NCBI GenBank assembly: GCA_964508765.1
Contig: CAZDVD010000002.1
Location: 1-64,000, forward strand
Source: JABMPR01 sp964508765
GTDB lineage: Bacteria > Fidelibacterota > UBA8477 > JABMPR01
Reading direction: 5' to 3'
DNA length: 64,000 bases
The position numbers and the translations under genes were made by a program. The notes under the pieces are model-generated. The model made no database searches and was not told where the DNA came from. It worked only from the letters and a program-made list of their open reading frames with translations. Positions 17,895 to 26,702 of the stretch are shown in pieces (position 1 is the stretch's first letter; each line of letters opens with the position of its first letter).

Positions 17895-18593
17895 TTAAAG
17901 TCCCAATTCTTCTTTAATGACTTTTGTCCACAAGGCATAACCCACTTCATTCATGTGCAAGCCATCATGTCCAAAAATGTCAGTACGAGGGGTTCCATCT
18001 TCACCCAGCATGGGTGTAAAGACATCAATATAGTAAAGGTTATCTACTTCCTCGGTTCGAGCCTTGATGAGTGCATTTGCTTTGGCCATGTTTTCCATGT
18101 GTTCTAGGCGAGCGAGGCTAGGTTTAATTGAGATGAAAAAGATGGGCATCTTTGGCCATTTTTCCATCACCTTGGATACAAAAATATTGTAGTCGCTGAG
18201 AACTTTCTTCGGCGTCTTGCCTGAAGCAATATCATTGTCCCCTTCGTACACTAAAATAGCATTCAGGTGATAGGGGAATACAATATCATCCATATAGTAA
18301 ATCAGATCTGACATGTGAGAACCGCCCATGCCACGGTTGACGGCACGAACTTCAGGGAAATCAGCAACCAAAGTCTTCCAGCCATGGATACTTCCCACAA
18401 AAAGAATTGAATTTGGTCGTGGCTTATTCAATGAATCTGCAGACTTATATCCAACTACCACGTCTGAAAAACGCAGGGGATCAACAATCACTTCCTTTGG
18501 TGCGGCAGATGGTGTTGGACCGCAGCTCAAAATGAGGCTGGTGATGACAATCAGACTAAGACATGAGGCAATGGGGCTGAAGATTTTTTTCAT
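17895..18593 (-). CDS. SGNH/GDSL-type esterase lipoprotein with altered catalytic block I
   Basis: The 232-residue protein has a lipoprotein signal ('ITSLILSCGP') and the SGNH hydrolase fold: 'INRG/GGSH' block II ('VNRGMGGSHMSD'), block III 'YEGDNDI', and block V 'DGLHMNEVGYALW' with the Asp-His pair. Block I, which normally reads like 'FVGSSSIRMWKTL', is here 'FVGSIHGWKTL': two residues shorter and lacking a serine at the nucleophile position. The rest of the frame is intact, so the protein may have lost hydrolase activity or may be recently damaged. It is transcribed alone, 75 bp beyond the esterase operon. Confidence 0.85.
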   Translation of the reverse strand: MKKIFSPIASCLSLIVITSLILSCGPTPSAAPKEVIVDPLRFSDVVVGYKSADSLNKPRPNSILFVGSIHGWKTLVADFPEVRAVNRGMGGSHMSDLIYYMDDIVFPYHLNAILVYEGDNDIASGKTPKKVLSDYNIFVSKVMEKWPKMPIFFISIKPSLARLEHMENMAKANALIKARTEEVDNLYYIDVFTPMLGEDGTPRTDIFGHDGLHMNEVGYALWTKVIKEELGL

Positions 18594-18668
18594 GATTTCT
18601 CTCGCTTGTTAAATGCTATAACATAAAAATGTGATCGGCTTAAAATATGTAGGGGACAATGCTGACAA

Positions 18669-19430
18669 TCAACTTATAAAATCTAAAACCAGTGTGGATA
18701 AATCATCAGGTTTGTCGGCGTGTATCCAATGTCCTGCACCTTTAATTGTCTTCAATTGAGCAAGGGGAAAGTATTGCAGAACTTCAGAGGAAAGTGCTGC
18801 TGCCAGATAGTCAGAATTTTCACCCCTGAGGAACAGTACTGAACCAATAAAGGGCTGATTAAGATCCAGACTCATTGTTAAATCCTCATAGTGCTCCAAT
18901 AAAGCATCTCGATTAAACTTCCAACCCAGACTACCATCAAGTCTTCTCAGAATATTTTTAAGCAGAAATTGACGAACGGGAGGTGCTTCAATCATTGCTT
19001 CGAGCTCTTGTTTGATTTCATCCCTGCTGGAGTATTCATCAGGATTGATTGATTCAAGGGCTTTGAGGATAAATTCGTGTTTTCCTTCCACACGTTCCAT
19101 TCCAATATCGAGAACAGTCAGACTCTTAACCAGTTCAGGATATTGAGAGGCGAATAGCATGCCGACCTTGCCCCCCATGGAATGGCCAACAATATGAACA
19201 GGTCCCAAACGTTCCTGAGTGATAAATTGATGAAGGTCCTGAGCCAGTTCTTTATAATTCATGGCAGACTCATGAGGTGAACTTCCATGGTTGCGTTGAT
19301 CCAGGGTATAAATCAGGAAAGATTCCCCCCACCGCCGTGCCAGAGTGTGCCAGTTATCTGACGACCCGAATAGACCGTGTAATATGATGAGAGGCTCACC
19401 CCTGCCATATTTTCTATGATGGAGTCTCAT
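18669..19430 (-). CDS. Alpha/beta-hydrolase (YbfF-type esterase)
   Basis: The 253-residue protein is a complete alpha/beta-hydrolase. The oxyanion 'LHGLFGSSDNW', 'LDQRNHGSSPH', nucleophile elbow 'GHSMGG' (Ser near 98), an acid in the 'LFLRGENSDYL' segment and the catalytic His in 'GAGHWIHADKP' are all present. The pattern fits YbfF-like acyl-CoA or short-chain esterases. Its start overlaps the stop of the MOSC gene by 4 bp, making it the last gene of the kch-ychF operon. Confidence 0.88.
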   Translation of the reverse strand: MRLHHRKYGRGEPLIILHGLFGSSDNWHTLARRWGESFLIYTLDQRNHGSSPHESAMNYKELAQDLHQFITQERLGPVHIVGHSMGGKVGMLFASQYPELVKSLTVLDIGMERVEGKHEFILKALESINPDEYSSRDEIKQELEAMIEAPPVRQFLLKNILRRLDGSLGWKFNRDALLEHYEDLTMSLDLNQPFIGSVLFLRGENSDYLAAALSSEVLQYFPLAQLKTIKGAGHWIHADKPDDLSTLVLDFIS

Positions 19431-20227
19431 TCGATGATTAAAATAGGATCATTTAGATGAAGGCTCCCTGTACCAAGCGCAACCAGATTCATCCCTAACA
19501 TAACCTTCCCATCCTGTTTGCGATAGGTCGCCAGTGTTTTCAGGGGTTCCTTTGATGCAGCACCGGTTTTTTGATCGATGGTGGTGACCTGGCAGCGAGC
19601 ACAGGGCTTCACCACCAAAAATTCAACCTCACCAATTCTGACCTTTTTCCAGTCATCTTCAGCGAATGCTTCAAATCCACTCACCACCATATTTGCTCTA
19701 AACCTATCCATGGGAACCGGGGTTTCTAAGCGACTATTGAGGTCATCCAGCGATGCTTGATTCGCGAGCAAATAGGGATAACCGTCAGCAAAGCTGACTT
19801 CGAAGGTACGATCTTGTGGAAGATGATCTTTGATCAGGGGTCGATGCACATCAGCATTCATGTGAATAAGGTTAACCTGCCGTTCAAGGACATTACTGAA
19901 CCAGTCATCAGAAGCCTGACTCACCCACACGCCATCAACACTGTCATGCCAGATCTTGGCTTTCTGGCGAATTCCATCAGGAACATCCAGGTCCAGGTGC
20001 AGTGGATCCTGCTCAGGATAGTTTACAATAAGGTGATTGTTTTCCTGGGAGAGTTTGATTTGACCGAGGCGCGCGGTCGTACGTTGAGAGACAAATTGAC
20101 CGGCTTCATCAATCAGGAGCCAGCGCCTGTCCAGCGGAAAACCGCGGCTTAAGACCTCACTTGCAGAAAGATCAATTCCAGCACAGGATTTGATGGGATA
20201 GATGGAAATCTGGTCCAGTTTTGACAT
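19427..20227 (-). CDS. MOSC-domain protein (YcbX-like, without ferredoxin domain)
   Basis: The 266-residue protein has an N-terminal beta-barrel ('ISIYPIKSCAGIDLSASEVL', 'GFPLDRRWLLID') and a C-terminal MOSC domain with the conserved 'KPCARCQVTTID', whose cysteine is the proposed sulfur or molybdenum-cofactor ligand. E. coli YcbX carries an additional C-terminal 2Fe-2S domain that is absent here. Family members reduce N-hydroxylated compounds using sulfurated molybdenum cofactor. It lies 16 bp after ychF and overlaps the esterase start by 4 bp. Confidence 0.88.
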   Translation of the reverse strand: MSKLDQISIYPIKSCAGIDLSASEVLSRGFPLDRRWLLIDEAGQFVSQRTTARLGQIKLSQENNHLIVNYPEQDPLHLDLDVPDGIRQKAKIWHDSVDGVWVSQASDDWFSNVLERQVNLIHMNADVHRPLIKDHLPQDRTFEVSFADGYPYLLANQASLDDLNSRLETPVPMDRFRANMVVSGFEAFAEDDWKKVRIGEVEFLVVKPCARCQVTTIDQKTGAASKEPLKTLATYRKQDGKVMLGMNLVALGTGSLHLNDPILIIE

Positions 20228-20243
20228 AGAGAACGGACCTCAA

Positions 20244-21344
20244 TTATACATTAAAATGGAAGAATATACAGTCACCTTCTTGAACGATGTATTCTTTCCC
20301 CTCAAGAGAAATCAAGCCCTTTTCCTTGAGTACTTTCTCAGAGCCATGAATCATGAGATCATCGAATTTGAAGATGGCTGCTTTGATAAAGCCTTTTTCG
20401 AAGTCTGTATGTATTTCAGCGGCGGCCTTCGGAGCAGTTGAGCCCTGTTTGATTGTCCAGGCCCTGACCTCTTTTGGACCAGCCGTATAAAATGATTGGA
20501 GATGAAGTAAATCATAGGCTCGGTGAATTAGTTTGTTCAGACCTGGCTCAGCGAGACCGTATTCTTCACAAAAATCAAGCATTTCAGCTTCATCCAGCAA
20601 AGCTATTTCCTGCTCAAGCTTGCCGCACAGACGTAAAGCACCTGCCCCCGTTGATTCGGCATAATCGAAAAGGCGCTGAGTTAGTGAACCACGCTCTTCA
20701 GCCAGGATTTCATCCTCATCGACATTTGCTACATAGAGAATGGGCTTCATAGTGAGTAAGAAGTAAGCCTTGGTGCGGATGGTCTCATCCTCATCTAATT
20801 CCATACTCCTCACCGGTTTGATCTCATCAAGATGATTCCGGATTCTGGTGAGCAAAGCCTCATCAGCTTTGGCATCTTTATCACCTGATCGAGCAAGTTT
20901 TGTCACACGATACAGTTGTTTCTCCACAGAATCCAGGTCTTTGATGATGAGTTCACTCTCAATGGTTTCCACATCCCGGATAGGATCAATGGAACCATCT
21001 ACATGGGTGACGTTTTCATCTTCGAAACACCGTACAACATGGATAATGGCCGTGACTTCCCTGATATGTCCCAGAAATTGATTACCCAGACCTTCACCTT
21101 TGCTGGCACCCCGGACTAGACCGGCGATATCCACAAATTCCATCACGGCAGGTGTGGTTTTTTCAGGTTCATATATTTTCGTTAATGCTTGCAGCTTCTC
21201 GTCGGGGATGAGTACGATGCCCACATTGGGATCAATGGTGCAAAAAGGGTAGTTCTCCGCCGGGATATCTGAAGCGGTGAGTGCATTAAAAACCGTTGAT
21301 TTACCTACGTTTGGTAATCCAACAATTCCACAGGTTAAAGCCAT
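20244..21344 (-). CDS. ychF: Redox-regulated ATPase YchF
   Basis: The 366-residue protein is full length. It has P-loop 'GLPNVGKS', switch region 'DIAGLVRGASKGEGLGNQFL', the YchF-specific 'VANVDEDE' in place of NKxD (giving ATP preference), a coiled-coil insertion, and a C-terminal TGS domain ('EVRAWTIKQGSTAPKAA', 'GKEYIVQEGD'). YchF/OLA1 binds ribosomes and modulates stress responses. It is the third gene of the operon starting with the potassium channel. Confidence 0.96.
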   Translation of the reverse strand: MALTCGIVGLPNVGKSTVFNALTASDIPAENYPFCTIDPNVGIVLIPDEKLQALTKIYEPEKTTPAVMEFVDIAGLVRGASKGEGLGNQFLGHIREVTAIIHVVRCFEDENVTHVDGSIDPIRDVETIESELIIKDLDSVEKQLYRVTKLARSGDKDAKADEALLTRIRNHLDEIKPVRSMELDEDETIRTKAYFLLTMKPILYVANVDEDEILAEERGSLTQRLFDYAESTGAGALRLCGKLEQEIALLDEAEMLDFCEEYGLAEPGLNKLIHRAYDLLHLQSFYTAGPKEVRAWTIKQGSTAPKAAAEIHTDFEKGFIKAAIFKFDDLMIHGSEKVLKEKGLISLEGKEYIVQEGDCIFFHFNV

Positions 21345-21359
21345 ATTTCTATTCCTAAA

Positions 21360-21512
21360 TTATCTATTTAACAATTCATAATCGATGGAGATCTGGTGGT
21401 TTAGACGAATCTTGTCCAGAAGTATGCCCCGAGTTGAGGCAAAACGTTCTCTTTCCATATCTTCCACAAGTTTGCTCTCAATGGAGTCATAAGGAAGCGG
21501 GAATCGGGTCAT
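21360..21512 (-). CDS. 50-residue protein translationally coupled to the K+ channel gene
   Basis: An ATG at 21512 overlaps the stop of the potassium-channel gene as ATGA, and the frame runs 50 codons to TAA at 21360, 15 bp before the ychF start. The product begins 'MTRFPLPYDSIESKLVEDME' and continues with alternating charged and hydrophobic residues ending 'DYELLNR'. The tight fit between two genes, the stop/start overlap and an ordinary amino-acid mix argue that it is translated. There is no signal peptide or known motif. Function is unknown; a channel-associated or regulatory small protein is possible. Confidence 0.6.
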   Translation of the reverse strand: MTRFPLPYDSIESKLVEDMERERFASTRGILLDKIRLNHQISIDYELLNR

Positions 21513-22504
21513 TGAATTAAAGCCTCACAAAGTTTTTCAAAGTCATTGAGATTTTCCACAGCACCCAGAGCAATCAATTTGTCATTAGCCTCGAGCTTAT
21601 AATTTGGATCAGGATTAAAATTGGCTTCACCCGTGTGCTGTTCAACAGCCGTGATGATGATGTTGTGATTCTTGCGCACTTCAAGATCAATGATGGACTT
21701 CCCTTCAGCCTGTGAGCTGGCTTCAATGGTAATGGTTTCCAGAGCGAGATCCAGATTGCCCCTGTTCATGATGAGTTCGATAAAATCAACAACGCCAGGT
21801 GCCATGGCTTGTCTTGCCAGCTTGGTTCCGGCAGCTTCATAAGGGTTAATCACAGTATCTGCTCCAGCCCTTGTCATCTTGGGAATGGAGGAAGGAACCG
21901 TCGCCCGGGTGAGAATAAACAGATCACTTTTTAAACTTCTGGCGGACAATGTTAAGAACAGGTTGTCCTGATCATCCTTCAAAACACCGATAAGGGTGGT
22001 AGCCTTCTCAATCCCCGCAGTCAACAAAACCTCGTCTTGTGTTGCATCTCCTTCGATCAGCACCATATCATCGTATAAAAGAGAGGTAATTCTGGAAGTA
22101 TCCTTTTCGATCACAACAAAACTCTTACCGGCGTTTTTAAGCTCTTTTGCAATGGCTTGTCCCATGCGGCCATATCCGCAAAGGATATAGTGATCGTTCA
22201 ATTTTTTTACTCGTTTCGCCATGCGAAACCTCCTGTAGCGTTTGAGATCCACTGCTTGTTGCGCAATATGACCGGCAATGAGGAAGAAAACACCGATTCC
22301 TGAAAACATGATAAAGATGGTCCAGAGGTGTCCCAGATCTGACATCTCCCAGACCTCCTGGAACCCAACTGTGGCCAGGGTAATAGAGGTCATGTAAAAG
22401 GCGTCAAACCAGCTGACCTGTTCAATAATGACATAGCCAGTGGTCCCCAAAAGGATGATGCCCAGCATACTCATGATCAGATGTTTAAGTCTCGTTTCCA
22501 GCAT
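21509..22504 (-). CDS. Two-TM potassium channel with RCK (TrkA-N/TrkA-C) domains
   Basis: The 331-residue protein has two membrane helices (about 8-28 and 60-82) flanking a pore loop with filter 'TLATVGFQEV', then an RCK_N Rossmann domain ('YILCGYGRMGQAIAKELK', acidic 'VVIEKD') and an RCK_C domain (about 245-331). This is the layout of MthK- and Kch-like channels gated by ligands. The filter has Phe-Gln-Glu where TVGYGD is usual, a variation of a kind I recall from some bacterial relatives. It heads the operon with a 50-aa gene, ychF, a MOSC protein and an esterase. Confidence 0.9.
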   Translation of the reverse strand: MLETRLKHLIMSMLGIILLGTTGYVIIEQVSWFDAFYMTSITLATVGFQEVWEMSDLGHLWTIFIMFSGIGVFFLIAGHIAQQAVDLKRYRRFRMAKRVKKLNDHYILCGYGRMGQAIAKELKNAGKSFVVIEKDTSRITSLLYDDMVLIEGDATQDEVLLTAGIEKATTLIGVLKDDQDNLFLTLSARSLKSDLFILTRATVPSSIPKMTRAGADTVINPYEAAGTKLARQAMAPGVVDFIELIMNRGNLDLALETITIEASSQAEGKSIIDLEVRKNHNIIITAVEQHTGEANFNPDPNYKLEANDKLIALGAVENLNDFEKLCEALIQ

Positions 22505-22764
22505 GCGTAATAATAATTTTGTCAGGGGCTCAAGGCTATCAAAATTCGTGACCGATATAGACTCTCCACTATTGTGCTGATGGGTTGCATTGGGTTGTTG
22601 GCGCGAGCTGGGAATTAATTCATCCTGGTTTCAAATGAAGGGCAATTACTTTCGGCACTCCAGCTCTTTCAGACCCTATGCTTTTAGATTACATTGTGGG
22701 CTGATGAATACCGTACTGAACACTATTAATTACCCCATAAACGAAAAATTTAATCGGAGTTTGT

Positions 22765-24051
22765 ATGTCAAAGATTGTTGATGTTTTTAGTCGTCAAATT
22801 ATGGATTCTCGTGGGAATCCTACTGTTGAGGTTGACGTGTATCTGGAAAGTGGTGCCTTTGGACGCGCAGCCGTGCCTTCAGGAGCCTCAACGGGTGAGC
22901 ATGAGGCCATGGAGTTACGTGACGGAGATAAATCAGTTTATCTCGGCAAAGGTGTGACCAAAGCGGTAGCCAATGTGAATGATGTTCTGTCAGATGTTGT
23001 GATTGGCATGGAAGCTGTTGAACAGCGTGAAGTCGATGAAAAAATGATTGCTGCTGATGGAACAGACAATAAATCCAAGTATGGTGCCAATGCCATTTTG
23101 GGCGTCTCTCTGGCAACAGCCAAAGCCGCCGCCATGGATTTTGATCTCACCCTTTATGAATACCTCGGTGGCGAAGATGCAACCCTCTTACCAACACCCA
23201 TGATGAATATTCTCAATGGGGGTGAGCATGCCGACAACAATGTTGATTTCCAGGAGTTCATGGTTTTCCCACTGGGCGCCAAAACTTTTAAGCAGGCCCT
23301 CCAGATGGGTGTCGAGACTTTTCACCAGCTTAAAGGCGTTCTGAAAGCCAAGGGAATGAATACATCAGTTGGAGATGAAGGTGGTTTTGCACCAAACCTG
23401 CGCTCAAATGAAGAAGCAGTGGAAGTGATCCTGGAAGCTATTGAAAAGACAGGATACAAGGCTGGTAAGGATCTCTTTATTGCCCTGGATGTTGCTTCAA
23501 GTGAGATTTATGATCCCAAAACAGGTCTGTATAGTCTCGCCGGTGAAGGTCGAACACTTAACTCTGATGAGATCGTAGATTTTTATGCTGACTGGGTTTC
23601 CAAGTATCCCATCGTTTCTCTTGAAGACGGTATGGATGAAAATGATTGGGAAGGCTGGCAGAAATTGTATGCCAAATTGGGTGATAAGATTCAGCTTGTT
23701 GGTGATGACCTCACCGTGACCAATCCTGTCAGACTTCAAAAAGCCATCGATATGTCTGCCATGAACAGCATTTTGATCAAATTAAACCAGATCGGCACGC
23801 TGACAGAGACTCTAGATACAATCAAGTTGGCTCATGAGAATAATATGACCTGTGTTATTTCCCATCGTTCTGGTGAAACAGAAGATACGACCATTGCTGA
23901 TTTGGCAGTGGCAACAGGAGTCGGACAGATCAAGACCGGATCAGCCTCTCGCAGTGATCGCATCGCCAAGTACAATCAGCTCTTGCGTATCGAAGAAGAG
24001 TTGGGTGACCTCGCTACCTTTAAAGGTTTTAAGGCCCTCAATCCTAAATAG
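22765..24051 (+). CDS. eno: Enolase
   Basis: The 428-residue protein is full-length enolase. It begins 'SKIVDVFSRQIMDSRGNPTVEV' and contains 'GAGVSTGEHEA'-type loop residues (here PSGASTGEHEAMELRDG), 'NVDFQEFMVFP' with the catalytic acid region, 'GDEGGFAPNL', 'LVGDDLTVTNP', the catalytic Lys in 'SILIKLNQIGTLTET' and 'VISHRSGETEDT'. It interconverts 2-phosphoglycerate and phosphoenolpyruvate in the cytoplasm. A CGGAG sits before the ATG; 260 bp of gene-free DNA upstream must carry the promoter. The ftsB-like gene follows after 8 bp. Confidence 0.97.
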   Translation: MSKIVDVFSRQIMDSRGNPTVEVDVYLESGAFGRAAVPSGASTGEHEAMELRDGDKSVYLGKGVTKAVANVNDVLSDVVIGMEAVEQREVDEKMIAADGTDNKSKYGANAILGVSLATAKAAAMDFDLTLYEYLGGEDATLLPTPMMNILNGGEHADNNVDFQEFMVFPLGAKTFKQALQMGVETFHQLKGVLKAKGMNTSVGDEGGFAPNLRSNEEAVEVILEAIEKTGYKAGKDLFIALDVASSEIYDPKTGLYSLAGEGRTLNSDEIVDFYADWVSKYPIVSLEDGMDENDWEGWQKLYAKLGDKIQLVGDDLTVTNPVRLQKAIDMSAMNSILIKLNQIGTLTETLDTIKLAHENNMTCVISHRSGETEDTTIADLAVATGVGQIKTGSASRSDRIAKYNQLLRIEEELGDLATFKGFKALNPK

Positions 24052-24059
24052 GGATTTAT

Positions 24060-24422
24060 ATGGCAACCAAGCGGTCACGTACCACAAACAAACGTTCTTC
24101 CCGGAAATCGGGCGGCCTATTCGAGAATAAGGTTGCCTGGATATCCGGTGCAATCATACTGCTGATTATCTTTCAGATATTTGTCATGAGAGATGAGGGG
24201 TTGTATAGCTTGCTACAACTCAAACAGGAAATCAGAGATATGGAATCACATATCTCTCGCCTGGAAATTGAGAAGGCAGAGTTAGAGAGTGAACGTGACC
24301 GTTTATTAAACGATCCTGACTATCTGGAACGTATTGCCCGTGAACGGTTTCGTATGGCCAAGCCAGGTGAAAAAGTATTTCACGTCGTTACCGAAACCAA
24401 AGCGGACAAGCCGACCCATTAA
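24060..24422 (+). CDS. FtsB/DivIC-type septum formation initiator
   Basis: The 120-residue protein has a basic cytoplasmic N-terminus, one membrane helix (about 27-46) and a periplasmic coiled coil (about 55-85, 'LKQEIRDMESHISRLEIEK') followed by the typical 'YLERIARERFRMAKPGEKVF' end. This is the FtsB/DivIC architecture, part of the FtsQLB divisome subcomplex. The eno-ftsB order is conserved in many bacteria, which supports the call. Confidence 0.9.
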   Translation: MATKRSRTTNKRSSRKSGGLFENKVAWISGAIILLIIFQIFVMRDEGLYSLLQLKQEIRDMESHISRLEIEKAELESERDRLLNDPDYLERIARERFRMAKPGEKVFHVVTETKADKPTH

Positions 24423-24573
24423 ATGAAAACAGTGTTGGAAGAGATCAGCTTTTGTCCTTATTCTAAAGAATGAGATTTAATTGCGAACCTGGCAATTTCA
24501 AAATTTTAACCTGAGGGACAGGGCTGAATATCGCAGACCCACTCCCACCTCACCTCCACTAAACAGACAGCCT

Positions 24574-26352
24574 ATGTTGTTGCCCTTCCTACAGAAAATT
24601 TTACTCCCGTTTGCTGCTGTATTATTGTTTATAAACAATGTTCATGCCGCAGGTCAGGATTCACTTGCCTATATTTTTCGCCAGGACAATCTTTCTACCA
24701 ATAATGATTTTCAACTGAATTATAAGCAAAATTTTTCAAGCAGCGTTCTGCAAGTCACCGATGTTCTCAGATATAAAGTGTTTTCATACGACAATGATAT
24801 TTCTGATGAGAAACAATATTCAGTTGAGCACCGCCTCAGAAGCGACTTCTCCTGGGGAAAAAATCATTCGAGGAGCATACGGTTAGAGAGCAGTCAGCAT
24901 GAGGATCACAGGACTGGTTTGGCCTCTACCATTGATAATTGGGCTTTGCTGGCTGGTTTCAAGCGTAACGAAAATTTATCGTTATTTATAGGTGGCAGAA
25001 CGGTTGAACGCTATGGAATTGTAGATGAAGGTTGGACCAGTGAATTGGATATTCGCAAGTCCTGGCACTCCTCTCAACAGCAATCCTCATTCTTTGTAAA
25101 TGGATCAAGGGATCAGCTGACGGATCACGTCAATCATACCCTCAATGCCCACGGGGACTATCTCGTCCGTTTTGGTGAAATCTCCACCTTTCAGACGACC
25201 CTGCATCGCGAGGCTCGCTTACAGGTATTTTTTACCGATTCCCTGGGGAGTTCCCAATCACGGAACAATGAAAATCTGAATTGGCAGAATCTGTTTGTTT
25301 ACCATCTCGGAAAAAACCTGCATCTCTCTCACCGTCTTGATTGGGGAGACCAGTTAACAGAAATTAGCCGGAAGAAAGTGGATCAAAACTCAACGCTCAA
25401 TCTATCCAGCGAGGATCGCAAACGATTTTCATTGCTGAACGAGACTTCTCTGGAACTAAACAATCCGAATTTCTCCACTTTGACGGCTTTCAAAATTGAA
25501 AATTCACAAAACAAGTATTACGTAGATTACACCCAGGTTCTCTACCAACTGAAAGAAGCGGTTCTCTGGCAAAATGCTGGACCTGTAGACTCGTTGACCT
25601 GGATTTCATCCCTCTCCCGGTTAGAGTATGATACTCCTGATACTACAAACGATGATGACAGAGATGAATGGCGGCTCAATACGGAGATAAAAATGTTTTG
25701 GGAGCCCACGCCATTCTATCGAATTGAGCTGGGTACAAAGCTGGGTATGTTTCACTTGATATATCTCTTTAATACACGCAGTTCTGAAAATCACTGGAAC
25801 CGAAATCTGGTTTTGTGGTCAGGAGTGGAATGGAGCAAGCAAGCCTGGTCTGGTCGTGGTCGTGCCAGAATACGGAGCAATTATTTTGACTATGATTACG
25901 ATGATATTTTTATCGAATTGGATCAACCATCTCGTAGCTTTGTGCATAGATCCCTCGATCTGAACAAGAAAATCAATTATAATTTTGGACGACGCTGGTC
26001 CATTATTACAAAAGCAGCCTTCCGCTGGGAAGATGAGGGCAGGTTGAAATGGGATTCTTTTATTCAGCAGGTCAACAGTAGGCGAGAACAGTCTGAGTTG
26101 AGTATCCAGATTTATTACAGTTATAGAGGTTGGGACGGCTGGATTGGCTATTTAACCTATGACAGAGTCATTGATTATGCATCGACCAGTCGAGATACAG
26201 ATCACTGGCAGGGGCAGGGACCTTTAATGGGTGTAAAATATCAATTGGGTGAGCGTGTAAATTTGCGCGGAGATGCACGCTTTGTATCAGTTAAAGATGG
26301 TGACCGAGAGTATATGCTCCCGAAAGTATTCCTTACTCTGGTGTATCGTTAA
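24574..26352 (+). CDS. Predicted outer-membrane beta-barrel protein, unknown function
   Basis: Taking ATG 24574 gives 592 residues with a clear signal peptide ('LLPFAAVLLFINNVHAAG'); an upstream TTG in frame would bury this signal and was rejected. The mature protein is made of alternating hydrophobic and polar strands rich in Trp, Tyr, Ser and Arg, and it ends 'LTLVYR', as beta-barrel proteins often do. No named family is recognised. It stands between the divisome gene and a convergent DUF2164 gene and shares the TTAA stop overlap with the latter. No good ribosome-binding site is visible. Confidence 0.7.
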   Translation: MLLPFLQKILLPFAAVLLFINNVHAAGQDSLAYIFRQDNLSTNNDFQLNYKQNFSSSVLQVTDVLRYKVFSYDNDISDEKQYSVEHRLRSDFSWGKNHSRSIRLESSQHEDHRTGLASTIDNWALLAGFKRNENLSLFIGGRTVERYGIVDEGWTSELDIRKSWHSSQQQSSFFVNGSRDQLTDHVNHTLNAHGDYLVRFGEISTFQTTLHREARLQVFFTDSLGSSQSRNNENLNWQNLFVYHLGKNLHLSHRLDWGDQLTEISRKKVDQNSTLNLSSEDRKRFSLLNETSLELNNPNFSTLTAFKIENSQNKYYVDYTQVLYQLKEAVLWQNAGPVDSLTWISSLSRLEYDTPDTTNDDDRDEWRLNTEIKMFWEPTPFYRIELGTKLGMFHLIYLFNTRSSENHWNRNLVLWSGVEWSKQAWSGRGRARIRSNYFDYDYDDIFIELDQPSRSFVHRSLDLNKKINYNFGRRWSIITKAAFRWEDEGRLKWDSFIQQVNSRREQSELSIQIYYSYRGWDGWIGYLTYDRVIDYASTSRDTDHWQGQGPLMGVKYQLGERVNLRGDARFVSVKDGDREYMLPKVFLTLVYR

Positions 26353-26600
26353 GTTGCTTTAGGTAAAGGCTTTTCAAGCTCATCAATCCGCTCATTAAGT
26401 GTATCAACGTATCCAGATAGATGCTTCTGAACATCCCTGATAGCTTGATTGTAATAGTGCGGTCCAATATTTTCGCTAAAAAAATCCAGTAAGAACTCTG
26501 CTTCAAAATTACCCAAATCTTGATCCAACTCAGATGTAAAGTATTCTTTGATACGCTGAATGAGTTCGTCTTTCATCTCGCGGGAGAAGGTGTTTATCAT
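26349..26600 (-). CDS. DUF2164 family protein
   Basis: The 83-residue protein matches DUF2164: 'LIQRIKEYFTSELDQDLGNFEAEFLLDFFSENIGPHYYNQAIRDVQKHL', followed by an acidic helix 'NERIDELEKP'. It is soluble and all-helical, function unknown. It is alone on this strand and its stop codon overlaps the stop of the convergent barrel gene in a TTAA. Confidence 0.88.
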   Translation of the reverse strand: MINTFSREMKDELIQRIKEYFTSELDQDLGNFEAEFLLDFFSENIGPHYYNQAIRDVQKHLSGYVDTLNERIDELEKPLPKAT

Positions 26601-26702
26601 GGTTAATATTCCTTTGTTGAAAGCTGTTGCGACACACCAATTTATTCATTAATATAGCCTACACTTTAAAAACAATCCTCAAAGTCAAAAGTTGGAAAAA
26701 TC

